Source of the DNA: Polytolypa hystricis UAMH7299
Taxonomy: Eukaryota > Ascomycota > Eurotiomycetes > Onygenales
Assembly: GCA_002573605.1 (NCBI GenBank)
Contig: PDNA01000014.1
Coordinates: 1-64,000 of the forward strand
Reading direction: 5' to 3'
Length of the DNA stretch: 64,000 bases
Position numbers and translations under genes: made by a program. Shown one piece after another: positions 1-11,925 of this stretch. The first letter of the stretch is position 1. Every line of letters begins with the position of its first letter. The notes beneath the pieces were generated by a model. That model was not told the origin of the DNA and did no database searches. It saw only the letters and a program-made list of their open reading frames with translations.

Positions 1-269
1 TGATATACAGTGCAAGGCTGTCCTCTAGCTGGATTACTTTGTCCCTTTGAAGAAGTAAATCATCCCCTATCACTACAGTAAGCCAAGGCCCACAATACTG
101 ACTTAGGGTAATAAGCAAGCTTGGTGTATACCAGAGTATATCCTCTAAGAGTATTACAAACTTCTGAGATTTAATTGAAGTTCTGCCCTGCTTAATTAGA
201 CAAGGTACTTTGTAATAATTACAGTATTTTCTTTTACTCTGATTGTATACAATATCTTTTAGTATATTG

Positions 270-345
270 TATATTCATGAAGTTATCTTGAGCTCTAGAA
301 TCTATTAATATAGCTGTACTTTCTCTATTAATAATCACTTAAATT
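270..345 (-). pseudogene. Retropepsin (aspartic protease) active-site relic
   Basis: The minus strand reads STAILIDSRAQDNF. The retropepsin core in this family is A-x-[IL]-D-S-G-A-x-x-[NS]-F. The catalytic-loop Gly is Arg here (GGA to AGA), which should abolish activity. Further toward position 1 a reading continues as VIGDDLLLQRDKVIQLED, consistent with the protease-RT linker region. Confidence 0.7.
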
Positions 346-1529
346 ATTAAGTGCTTCTTTCAGAGTATAATAGTTGTCTCTAGCTGCTTAGATTGCTACT
401 TTATAATCTGTATTTCTGGGTAGCAGTCTTGTTTCCTGTCAGTTTAATTTTAGTTAGTACTGGTTCTTGGATTTCCTGTCTTCTATCAATCTCAGTATTT
501 CTTGAAATTGCATTCTTGTAGCTATTTTTCATGTTCAGTTGCTCTATATATTTACTTGTAAACTGTATAAATTTATCAAGTTGTTCCTCAGTCTGTTCAA
601 GGATTTTATTTACTTTCTTCTGTAATTACTCAATCTTTTCTTCCTGTTCAATACTTTCTTGAATATACTTCTTCTATTTGTATTCTAATACTCAAACTTC
701 AATCTGTTCTTCTGGCTGGCCAGACTTTTCTTTGTCTTCTGACAGCTCTGCATGTCTTAGTTCCTATTTATCTTGTATTTTATACTATTAACAGTCATTT
801 TCACAGCTACAGATTCCTGCTTCATAGTTATCTTTCCAGTTCTAGTGCTCCTGCTATAGCTGGTAGTGTGGGTTCTCCACATTGGTTCCTGCTGGTCTGT
901 GCTTGAAATCCAGTTGTGTCTGTTCGTACATGAATGTGTTGACTAGTTCCACTGTTTCCTCAGTTTTGTACCTTGTTGTGAGTCAGTGTTGTGCTTCATA
1001 GAATATTGCTAAATGCTTTGTGCATATCTGATACTCAATGCACCTGTCTGGTTCTTCTATTTCTCAGGTTATAATACAGTTTTGTCCTATATCAAATGTA
1101 CATTCTGCTTGTCTCAGGTAGTTGGTTCAGTACATGTAAGTTTCTGGACATGTACATTGATATTTCAGTCTATAGTAGCATAGCCAATGTCTCTTATTAC
1201 TATGTCATTTCTGCTTTCTATTGTAGTGATCACAAATCCAGTCTGTGTTTCCTTTATAGTATTTTTCTTCATATATAGCTGGTGTAGTATCTCAATGTTT
1301 CTAGGTATAGAGTGTATAGAAACAATTCATCTGTCAAAGTTTGTCACACTTCTACTATCTCTTTACTTGGCAGGTATTGTTCTCAATTTCTTCAATTCTT
1401 TGTAGTTCTTTTAGTATTTTGTTTACAATCAATATTTCTATTTTACTCTGCAGTGTTATTTCTTGGACTTCTATTGCTTATATCTCAATATTGTATTCTT
1501 TATAGTTTTTCTCTTGAGTTCTCTTCTCA

Positions 1530-1580
1530 GCTTGATATTTTCATGTATAATGTCCTTTCTTATTACAGTTAAAGTATTTT
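1530..1580 (-). pseudogene. CCHC zinc knuckle of gag, mutated
   Basis: Minus-strand codons read Y-F-N-C-N-K-K-G-H-Y-T-stop-K-Y. A normal knuckle is C-x2-C-x4-H-x4-C. The first and last cysteines are tyrosines (TGC to TAC and TGT to TAT), and the Arg position is TGA (from CGA). All three changes are single transitions, as RIP would make. Confidence 0.7.
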
Positions 1581-1649
1581 CCTTTCTTTGAACTCTTCTG
1601 CCTGGTTTATTTGTCTTATTTTCTCTGGATAGCATCAATTTCTATAAGT

Positions 1650-2400
1650 TGGTATCTATACAGGTCTTTCTGCTGGTTCCAGCTGATCTTCCTTGATTAA
1701 TTCCCATACACACCCTTCTTCTTGAGCTTTCTTTTCTATAGTTGATTGTCAATTCTGATAGCTGTGTCTATTAGTTCAGATAGACCTTCATCTTTCTTCT
1801 CTAGTTGAGTGACTTCATCTTTAACTTCCTCTTTCAGTTCCTGGTAGTACTGGTTGGCTAGAGTGTTGTCTCTCTATTCTAGAAATGTACTCTCTCTCTG
1901 GAATTCTTGAGTATATTTAGATACTGATTCTTTCTACTGCAAGTACTGTATCTTCTCAGCAGCTGTTGTAGTTTTGTCAATTTCCCTGAAGCTTAACTGT
2001 AAAACTCTCTTTATCTTGACTCAATTTTGTATTTTATTATATATCTTGACAATCTCTAGATCTTCTAAGCTTTCTTTTTCAAACTATACTGATAGATAGT
2101 TCTGGGCCCACCTCTCTACTGTTTCTTTCATATTTCCCAATATAATTAGATTCTGATCTATGTCTGTGGCTGGAGTGTTGTACTTAAAAAATACTTTATA
2201 TTGTAAGAGAAATTGTTTCAACTGTCTTTGTTCTCCTGTAAACAGCTTAATCTTCATTGATAGCTTTGATATTAGAAGTCTAACTTTCTCCTGGACTTGT
2301 TCAAGTTTTGCTATTTGTGCCAACAATGTATTTACATTGTTATTGATACTAGTTGTAGATCCTGGTACTATTTCTCTGTAAGGTTCAAACTATTAACCTG
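1650..2400 (-). pseudogene. Ty3/gypsy gag relic
   Basis: The longest open piece is 2084-2326, with the text KLFTGEQRQLKQFL followed by an NLIILGNM...RWAQNYL segment. This corresponds to the conserved start of fungal gypsy capsid proteins. Further downstream the same strand reads YYQELKEEVKDEV, then LSELIDTAIRIDNQL, the usual C-terminal capsid signature. Several in-frame stops separate the pieces. Gag would form the virus-like particle of the retrotransposon. Here it cannot be expressed as one protein. Confidence 0.8.
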
Positions 2401-2504
2401 TTAGTCTGGACAAGGGGTTAGATATATATTCAACAATAGTATGTTGTCTCTGTAAGATATATATCTTTTGTTGATTTCCTTCAACAATCAAGAGGGGCAA
2501 TTAT

Positions 2505-3156
2505 TGTTAGAGGGTTTGACCTATTCTAGTCAGAGTATTCTATACCAGTAGAGCTGAAGTAGGGAATGGTTTAACAATAATAAGGGGTTTAAGGGGCTTT
2601 TTGGGGATTAGCAAGTATTAGAGGGACTTGATTGATTACCTCAAGGGCTTAAAGCAAGAGATACTGGAATGTAGGGGGCAGGTCTTGAGATAAGTCCTTA
2701 TAGAAAGACACAAGCAAGCTCTGGTTATAGCAAAGTGATAGAGTTGTAGATGTTCTTGCAGGTCCAAACTATAGAGCTCTGGATTGCTATAGTTGATGCT
2801 TTAACTGATAGTAGGAGTAAGATAATAAACTGAGATAATTGCAAGGAATTATAAGAACTCCTCTGGATAATAGGTAAGAACCCATCTTTATATATAATAC
2901 TAGAATCACAGAGTAGTCTCTAATAAGGTTCTCTGAAGTAGTCCCTGTCAGACTCCTCCCTGGGTAGTTTCAAATAGACTCCCCCCCAAGTAGTCCTGAA
3001 TAGACTACTATCAGGATAGTTTCAAACAGATTACTCTGCCAAGGCTTGTTATAGACTCTCCTGTTATGTGACTTTCCTGGACTCAGGTTTATCCTTTCCA
3101 AGAATAACCCCTCCTGCCATTTAATCATCCTGGGGATACGCCACAGGTCTGTAACA
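2505..3156 (-). repeat. LTR, probable 5' LTR of the minus-strand gypsy element
   Basis: This 652-bp unit starts TGTTAG and ends TAACA on the plus strand, giving the TG..CA ends with a short inverted TGTTA/TAACA. It is about 80% identical by eye to 6885-7532. Gag begins about 100 bp away on the minus-strand side, so this is best read as the 5' LTR of that element. The right flank is GATAG. The matching target duplication should lie outside the window. Confidence 0.75.
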
Positions 3157-5780
3157 GATAGAGAGAAAGTAAGAAGAAGTAATAAAAAGCAAGAAGAAAA
3201 TAGAAGAAACAATAGACTGTTCAAGAAAAGACAAGTAATTATACAGAAAAGATAAAATATAAGAACAATTATAGTTAAAGTATAAACAGAAGATAAATAA
3301 AATATAATAATAAAAATTAAAATAAAAAAAAGTCAATATTTTGATAGTGCCTTGTCTGAAATTATATAATATAAAAAAGAAGAAGAAGACTATAATAAAA
3401 CAGAGCTATAAAATTCAGAAACAATAAAAAGAAATTATAAAAGAAATTTAATAAAAAAAGATATTAATACTTGTAAATAGCTTATTAATAAACTGGAATT
3501 TAAGAACTGAAACTGTAGACAAGTAAATAATAGATTAACTATTTAAGTTTATTAAAACTTTTCTTACTTTTATTTAAAACAGTAGAACAATAAATATAAT
3601 AAGTATAATTATTTTTCTTAAAAGATATTATATCAGAGTAAGAAAATATAAAATTACTTTTAATAATATTAACAGGCATAAGAAATTCTCTTTCTTTATT
3701 AATAGTATATTGTATACTTGCAGAAATACAGCAGTTTTTTTTAAAATAAAGTACTTTTAATAGAAGTAAAATATTAGAAGTTATCCAGTTGATTTCAGCT
3801 AACTTTATTATTGAAATATTATAATAAAATACAAAGTACTCAGTTTTAACAGAGGAAGCAGGGCTACAGGGAATTCAAGCTATAAAAAAAAAAGCAGATG
3901 AAAACAAAGAAGCTACTTTAATTAACTATATATTAGTTATTATTCAAGAATAGAAAAGAATGCTTTATAAGGACAAGCAGGTAGACAGGACAAGGAAGAA
4001 GCTTTATAATAAAGAAAAGATAACTTGTATATAAGATCAGAATTGGTATTGAACATATTGAAACAGTTAAAAGCTAGAATAAAAGAACAAGAAACAGCTA
4101 TATTTCTGATAGAAGTAATAGAGGAATTTATTTTAGTACAAGAATATTTTAATAAATTATTAACAGACTTTAATTCAGACTTAGAAACAGCTTCAAGCAG
4201 AAACTGTTTACTAAAAAAGAATTTAACAAGAATGTTTAACTGGCCTGTGTTTCTATTGTATTAGTAATACTTCTAGATAATAAGCAGGAGATTTCTGAAT
4301 TTACAAAGAAAATAATTGAATAATTCTGCTCAGATACAATTTAAACAAGAGCTGTGATAAGGTACTTTTATATTAAGAGAACTGACTGGCACAATACAGC
4401 ATGAGAAAGGTTCTTTTTTATTAGTATATAACAGATAACAGCTAATATTGTGCAGCTGTCTATATATATAAACAGTAATAGCTATATAATAGTAAATCCT
4501 GTTAATAGCTTTTACTATCAGAATACTATCAGTTCTATTTTTCTACAAGATTATACAAGCAAGAACTTTTTCAGATATATACAAAGCTATCTCTTTAGAC
4601 ATTTCAAGAATAAAAGTATATTCTACTAAAGTACTAGATACAAGAGAGATATTTTCTATAAAGTCAAAACTATTAACTTTTCTAAAATCTATGTTTTTAT
4701 TAGTGCTAAGAAAATATAATAACAGAGAGAAAACTTACAAGGAGAAATACTTGTATACAGCTGGATATAAAGTATTTCAGAACTTTTTTATATTTTTTTC
4801 AGTGCTTTTGTACTACAGGTATAATACAAAGTAGATATTTTCAATACAAGAAAAGAAATAAGAAAGGAGTTTAGATATAAAAGAAGAGAATAGATAGAAA
4901 TAACAGAAAAAAAGATAGAAATAATAAAAAGAAAGACTGAAGCAATAAGAAAGAAAAAGAGAGAATAATTATTAACAATAAAAAAAGAAGAATATGAAAG
5001 AAAGAAAAGATAAATAAAAAAGAAAAACAGTTTTTCTAACAACTTGCTTTTTATATTAAGTTGTCTTAGTTACTTTTATATTGTTAGATATTCTTTTACT
5101 TTTAATAGCAGAATATTTCTTATTTTTTTATACTTTGCCTAGTTAAATTTTGTTCTAACTTTATATCTTTTATTTACTTTTATATTTTTTTTTATTTGCT
5201 TTAACTTTTGTTCCTATTCTTGGCAATTTCAATTTCAGGAGACAAGATCAAGAGGGTCTAGTTGAAATATAGTAGAAAGTATAGTTACCCTCTAGAACTG
5301 ATAACTAAGAATATAATATATATAATATAAGAAGCAACAGCTATTTCAGAGACATGAAAGAGACAGTAAGAAGGCAGGAGAGAATAGAAATAGCAGATAG
5401 CAAGAAAAGAGTTGAAGATTACTTTTAATCTTTACAAGTTATTGTATATTGTATTTACTATTCAGTTTTGCAGTAGACAGTTATAATATATTTATTTTCT
5501 TATTTACAGTATTTCAATCTTTAAATATTGTGTATTGTATATTATATCTATCTTAAGTATCTCTTGTATTGTCTCTCTTATTATATATTGTATATTGCTT
5601 TTTAACTGTTATCTAATTCTTTAAGTCTTCTGACAGATACTCTACAACTTGCTCTCTATATTGAAGAGTAGCCTATTTTCCTATCTACAATATATACAGC
5701 AGAATACTATAATATTCTGTAATTACTAATACTAACTTCAATATTATAGATCAATCTCCTGAAGTACTTAGCTCAGTTTT
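3157..5780. other. AT-rich gene-free tract
   Basis: This stretch is very AT-rich, with long A- or T-rich runs and stops in all frames. A 79-codon plus-strand ORF at 4025-4264 (start MYIRSELVLNIL) is lysine-, glutamate- and leucine-rich and looks like a coiled-coil fragment of a decayed transposon protein. I cannot assign it to a family. No gene is supported. Confidence 0.6.
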
Positions 5781-8460
5781 AGCCAGTTATTAACTAGTTA
5801 GTATTAAGTTACTAATTAATAGACAACCAGTTTAAAACTTATCTGATATCTATTTTGAATCTATATCTATAACTACAGCCTGTATACCTTGTTAATTCAA
5901 GTAATAAAATAGTAGTAAAGATCCAGTTAGTTCTTGTATAAGAGAAAAGACTTTCTGAAACAAGAGCTGATATATAGCAGCTATTTCAGTATTTACAAGA
6001 ATATATAAAAAGATAAAAACTAGTTATCTACTAGTCAGCAACCAGTTGAATACTAGTAATAAAATATAGATAATTTTATTTTTTTTATACTCTTCTAGTA
6101 TTGTTGCAAAGACAATTTTATTTAAATATTACTCTTGAATTTACTTGAATAATATATCAATTTTAAAAAATATTAATTTAATAAGAAGTTTAATCTATTT
6201 TTTATAATTATAGAAGATTATAAATATATTATCTTTTTAAACAATATATTAAATATATAGCTTTACAGAATATTAGTAATTAATTAATAACTAGTAGTAA
6301 ACTGATTATTGACTAGTACTTATATTAGAACTTTATTAATTCTGTTAATACTGATAAACAATTTCTACAAAATTATAGCTTTCAGGATAATAGTAAAGAC
6401 ACTGCTTTCAAATTAAAATAGAAATATAATCTATATTTATAAAGCTATTATATATCTTTATAAATAATTCTGTTCAATATCTTTGATATAGTTTCTTTAA
6501 TAAAGAGTTCTTGAGAAACAGTACTGAGATAATTATAATTAATAACTAGTTAATAATTAATAAAGGACTGGTTGATATTTAGTTACTTATTTAATATAAG
6601 ATCAGAGTTGTTAATTTTGTGTATAAGCTGGGCAATATTATATATAATATCCTATAAAGCCTGTAATAGTAAAGATAGTAAATAAGAATAAATTCTATAT
6701 AATTTTAGAATTATATAATTGATTTCTCTTAGATTCAATAGAATTAAAAGATTAAAGATTATATTACAACTGTAATTGATCAGTTTTCCAGTACTTTGAA
6801 GATAATCAATATCTATAAATTGATTAGTATACAACTAGTATATTACTGGTTAATAACCAGTTATAAAATAGTTTAAACTCACTGTGTTAAAGGGTTTCAA
6901 CCTGGTCTGATCAGAGTATTCTGTACCAGTAGGGCCAAGGTAGGGAATGAGTAATAATAATAAGAGGTTTAAGGGGCTTTGAAGGGTGGCAAGTATCAGA
7001 GAGACTTGATTGATTACTCTAAGGGCTTAAGGCAAGGAAATACCAAGGTGTGGATTGGGCCTTGAAATAAGTCCTTATGAAAAGACACAAGCAAGCTCCA
7101 GTTATAGCAAAGTAATAAAGTTGTAGATGTTCTTGCATGTCCAAACTATAGAGCTCTGGATTGCTATAGTTGATGCTTTAACTGATAGTAGAAGTAAGGT
7201 AATGAACTGAAATAATTGCAAGGAATTATAAGAACTCCTCTGGACAATAGATAAGAACCTATTCTTATATACAACTCTAGAATTCCAGAGTAGTTTCTAA
7301 TAAGGTTTTCTGGAATAGTCCCTGACAGACTCTCTCTGGAGTAGTTTCAAACAAACTTCCTTTCAAGTAGTTTCAAACAGACTCCCTTTCAAGTAGTTCT
7401 AAATAGACTATCCTGCCAAGGCTCATTATAGACTCTCCTGTTATATAACTTTTCTAAATCTAGGTTTATTCTTCTGAAGATAACCCCTCCTGCTATTCAA
7501 TCACTCTAGAAATACACTGTAGATCTGTAATACACTGTAATTTATTTATTAAATACTAGTTTAAAGAATTGTATTATATATTTCTTATTTAATTTCTATC
7601 TTTTCTTTAATTAGCTTTTTAAAAAGATCTTTATTAAATTATTTAATTGTTTTAAAATAGTTTACAAAGTAATATTAATTTTTAAAACTATAATTAATAT
7701 AAGAAATATATAAATAAAAGATCTCTGAAATATTCTAGCTAGTTAGCTACTAGTTAATAACTAGTTGAAGTATCTTGTTTATTAATTATAAATATAAATA
7801 CTATTCTGGCTTACAAGTTATAAGTACAAGATTTCTATATAAATAGAAGTTACAACTCTAGCTGAAACAGTATTTTATTCTATAATATATATTAGTTATC
7901 AATTAATTATAGACTAATTATTAACTAGTAATTAGTTTTATCTAATTACTGTTTTCTTTAACTACTACTGTATTACTAAAATACTAGTTTATAAAGTTAA
8001 TAATTTTGTTTATAAATTTTCTATAACTTCAGTATAATAAATATCTCTCAGTTCTGGTTTTAGATATTAACAACTTTGAATTCCTGAGTATTTATATCTA
8101 TATCAGATTATATATATTCAGAAATAAAAAGAGTATATTTTTTTAAAAAAATTAGTTAATATTTTTTATATTACAACTAGTAAACTACTAGTCAGTAATT
8201 GATCAATAACTAATCAGAATTTACAAACTATAATTTATACTGCTTTTATATTAATCTCTTTCAAGAATTAAATATCAATAATATAGATATATCTATTTAT
8301 ATAACTATAAGAATATTTAGAGAAGTAGATAATATAATCCAGTATTTGTATTAAAAGTAGACTTATTATACTGTCAAGTAACAGCAGAGACTTGTCAATA
8401 CTCTAATAATTAATCAGTAACTAGTTACAGACTAGTCAATAACTAGTTATAAATACCTTG
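5780..8460. repeat. Degenerate tandem array, period about 250 bp, with ACTAGT-rich cores
   Basis: Clusters of ACTAGTTA, TAACTAGT and ACCAGTT motifs recur near 5793, 6025, 6290, 6545, 6838, 7750, 7922, 8185 and 8430. Removing the inserted solo LTR and one target copy (653 bp) puts the sixth core 254 bp after the fifth. Spacings then run about 232, 265, 255, 293, 254, 178, 258 and 242 bp. A weaker shared word, TAGTAAAGA, lies about 95-125 bp after some cores. The units are highly diverged, so only period and core are visible. Confidence 0.5.
6885..7532 (-). mobile_element. Solo gypsy LTR with 5-bp target-site duplication
   Basis: This copy of the LTR at 2505-3156 starts TGTTAA and ends CTGTAATA. 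The terminal CA has become TA, a RIP-type change. CACTG lies directly before it (6880-6884) and directly after it (7533-7537). No gag or pol adjoins it, so it is a solo LTR left by recombination between the two LTRs of a former element. It sits inside the degenerate 250-bp array. Confidence 0.8.
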
Positions 8461-10068
8461 TCTGGATTGATAATTTATATATACTCTGTATCAAGAGTAT
8501 TTCTTTTTAAAGAAAGATTCAACTCCTCTACAATTTTATTAACAATATATTGATTAATAGCATCTATTTTTTAGTTTTAATGAATTGTATAGTAAGAGAT
8601 ACAAACCTTCATAGCTTAGCTAAGTGAAAAGTTCAGTTTTATTTTTTAATGTGGGTCAGGTCAGATGACCTTTTAGAGTTTGGGTCAGCTGACTTTAGTA
8701 AGATGTCGGTTGAACTGTAACCTGAACAAACATTGAAGGAATACAACCAACCTCCAGTTAACCCATACCCCACTATCCGCCAACACACTTCCTGCTTACA
8801 AAAGGGGATAGGAGGTGCGGGGTGGCGGAACTGGTCCGGGGGGGAAGGGATACTCCATTGTTCTTTCTGTCTAGTCACATTCAACATTGGGCAATAAATC
8901 GCACTTTCATAAGAAGAAAAAGTCACATAATATATACTGATATGGCACTCAAATTTTTAAACCTCCGCTACATACATCACTAGAGCAGCCTTGAAGATAA
9001 AAGAGCAAAGGGAAAAGATGAATAGACAGGTAAACAGAAAAAAGTAATATGTTAGCACGAAAAAAGGAAAATAATTGAACATGGATTTCACGATCAAGTG
9101 AGGAGAGGTTGGGGGATACCAAGGGTGTTGGAACTTGGGAAAGGTAGAGAATTGGGGGGAATCAAACTTATATCACATTGTCAAGCATAGGGGAAAACGG
9201 GGGAATAGGTAGGGGGGAAAAGACGCTTGCCATGTCGAACGTGTTGAAGAACAGAGAAAAAAGAGATAGGAAAAAAAGGCTATGTGTTTTATGTATGGCT
9301 GCGTGTAAATTTGCATATAGAAGAGAGAGAGGGAAGGAGAATTAGACATGAAGAAGTGGGTCTCGAAATTGAAGTCGAAAAACGAGATAAGAGAGGGAAG
9401 AGAACAGAGCAGGAAAAAGAAACGACACGGGAGACATTTGGGAGAAAGCTCACGAGTCTGGCGCAATCATGTGGGGGATAAAAAAATTAAACACATGAAA
9501 TGATTGAAATGGTCCAGGGGAATCAAGCACATAAGGGTTTAGGCTAGGAAAACTGGACGTGATATTGGTAATAAAGCTTCCAACTGTGCAATGAAGCCCC
9601 CGCTTAATAAAAAAAAAATGAACTTGAAGGATCCCTGAATCCGCGACGTATCAACCTGGCTGAGGTTAATACTCAGCAGCAGAAAATGCTCAGGATCTCC
9701 AACCCACAACCAGAGGCTTGGTGGTCACAACCTAGCAGGGTGCGAAAGTTGCTAGAGTCGCTAGAAGAGAGAATCGTGAAAATAATTCGGAACACACTCG
9801 CGATAGGAAGAACAGGAAAATCAAAGGTGTCAAGACAGAGTTAGAAAGTATGAAATTAAAAGAGAAAATATGGAAAAGAAAAATGCATCTCCTTCAAACC
9901 TCTGTGCCAGTGTTGTAGGCTTGTCTCTATTCCGGCACACTTGCCCGTAAAAGGCTTGTCGCACAGTTCATCATACAAGTACTATAGCCACATGGACACG
10001 TTCAGCATTATGAACTAGACAAAGAGGAGGACTGGCTCAGAGGCAGGGTGGACAATTCGACAGTCCTG
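8461..10068. other. Intergenic; composition boundary near 8640
   Basis: Base composition changes abruptly near 8640, from about 25% GC to normal gene-region composition. The rest up to the septin stop is intergenic with purine-rich runs. ORFs of up to 97 codons on both strands show no family features or splice logic. Confidence 0.6.
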
Positions 10069-11925
10069 TCACCGGGTTGCTCGACCACCCGCTCCACGGA
10101 TTGGAACCTTGATATTGCCAGGACCAGTGCCGTTGCGGTTCAATCGACTTGTCCGCCATCTCTCGTACCAGACCTCACGACTAGCCTCACGTAGCTCTCC
10201 TCTCCATTCGTTGAACACAGACTCCTTCAACTTGAGAAAATCGCAATGGTCCGGGTTATATGGGTCAGCGAAACCCCAAGGGAATTTACGACCAATTGGA
10301 CCGTCGTTCGCGCCGAGGGAATGAGGGTCAGGCGACAGGATGGACAGCGGGAAGAGAGGAGCCTCCGGGTTTCCATTGGCGCTCAAAATAGAAGAAGAGG
10401 ACTTCTGCTTTGTGTGACGCGGTGAAGAAGATGGCGCACGCTTCTCTGGGCTAACAGGTGGTGTCTCAGATTCAGACTCAGGGCTGACCGGAGTCGCTGG
10501 CTCTTCCTCCTCCTGCCCCTCCATCTTCTTCAAGTCATCTTCTTCCTGTTCATCAAAAACGTTGAGGCTTGAACTAGAGCCGTCGTCCTGATCGTCAAGT
10601 GAGAGAGCCTCCAAGTGGTCCAGACCAGCCTTTTTCAGGCTTTCTGAGACCGTTCTCTTCAAAAACTCCATATGGGCTGTCGTGATGGTGTCCGCCTTGC
10701 TGATGATTGGGACGACGGTAGTCTTGCCTTGCATTGTGCGAATAACTTGGATATCCAAGTCCTCGTCCAGGCCGCCGACCACACGGTTACCCTTGGTTGG
10801 CTCGCCTTTTGCGGCCTTTTCTGCTGCTGCAATATTGGCATCAAGACGAACTGGGTCAAGAACGAGAAAGGCGCAGTGAATATGGGTGTCGCGGACGCCA
10901 GGTGAGCGCACAACCTTCATCTCTTCAGTGAAGGTGTCCTCAAATTTACTTTCGAGGAACGTCGTGATTTCGCGGAGCTGCAAATCAACGACATTAGGCT
11001 CCAAGCCGTGGGAGTCCCATAGTGTAACGCCCACGCGCTCATTGTCAATCTCTGTTTCCAAGTAGTGAGAGACAAAGTTGTTTTTGGAATATGACGGCGG
11101 TGGAAGGTCGTCAAATTCATCGGGGCTTCGTGTTGGACGTTTTTTAGGTGGTAGAGCCAGCGAGGTACGCAGAAAATTGAGGAATGAGGTTTTGCCCGAG
11201 TTACGAGCACCAATAACTAGGATACTACTCCCGAAAGAAGATTAAAGGGTCAGTTATGCTGTCACAAGGGTATTGGGTCAAGGGAGGACTAACTTATATG
11301 GTGTTGGGTCTTTGCGTCTTCGTACCCTCCGGGGGCTGTTAATCGTGCTTACAGCGCTGCTTGCGTAGCTGTACCGACCGCGATGTGTCATGCTTTCCGT
11401 CCTAGCATAGGGGTCGACATATTCGCCAGATTTCAACCCGGGGACGCCGGCAGGGACTGATGGGACGGGGACGCTGTGATGAGATGGGTTGTAGTTACCA
11501 GCCTGGTTTGAAACGATTGCAAAGCTATCAGGTCGCGCGTTTTCGCCTCCGAAAGTCTTGAGCTGGGGAGCGGGTGGGAGATCAGGAAGCCGAGGTGCAC
11601 GTTGTGGAACAGCCGCTTCACGCTGGCGGCGCAATTCCTCCTCTCTAGCCTGCTCTTTCCGCGCTTTCTTGCTCATTTTTACGGAAGACTTTCGATCTCC
11701 CAATGGCTCTGTCGACTTCGAGCGGCTAAGGAAGCCACGAGACGTCCGTCTAGGGGGGTGGTTATTATTGCCATTTTCAGTCACGGCGGGCAAAGCATCG
11801 GGAGGGGGAGGTGGCCCAGCAGGGCTAGACGTCGCCATTTTGGGAAAGAAGGTGCTAGAAACAGCAGGAGAGATTTTCTGTAAAAAATCGAGTAAGGTTA
11901 GTTCCTTTGAAGTCATGGATTCCAT
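10069..11925 (-). CDS. Septin, group 5 (AspE-like)
   Basis: Two exons, 11925-11294 and 11227-10069, give 596 residues; the intron is GTTAGT..GAG. The N-terminal 210 residues are Pro/Ser-rich and basic. The P-loop GARNSGKTS is at about 216-224. The switch-II (G3) site reads DSHG at about 282 instead of DTPG. The G4 site reads SKAD at 387-390. An acidic Ser/Glu/Pro-rich insert fills about 415-510, and the septin-unique C-terminal region has the text RKFPWGFADPYNP. Septins form cortical filaments at septa and growth sites. The long extensions and altered G3 fit the filamentous-fungus-specific group 5 better than the core septins. The start is the first in-frame Met. No coiled coil ends the protein. 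Confidence 0.8.

Larger units (their letters stand above)
1..2504 (-). mobile_element. Decayed Ty3/gypsy retrotransposon, leader-gag-protease part, truncated by the window edge
   Basis: Read on the minus strand from the LTR at 2505-3156, this stretch gives a leader, a gag (about 2400 to 1650), a CCHC zinc-knuckle relic (about 1575 to 1530) and a retropepsin relic (about 340 to 275). Reverse transcriptase and integrase would lie left of position 1. All frames are broken by stops. The key residues are changed by G-to-A or C-to-T: the first knuckle Cys reads Tyr, the last Cys reads Tyr, and the protease D-S-G reads D-S-R. This is the pattern expected of repeat-induced point mutation. Family assignment rests on gag and protease motifs and is firm at superfamily level. 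The element is certainly inactive. Confidence 0.85.

Noticed and set aside
2505..7532. A complete LTR retrotransposon bounded by the LTRs at 2505 and 6885
   Set aside because: The right-hand LTR has its own CACTG target duplication on both sides, and the 3.7 kb between the LTRs has no gag or pol and no primer-binding site or polypurine tract at the expected places.
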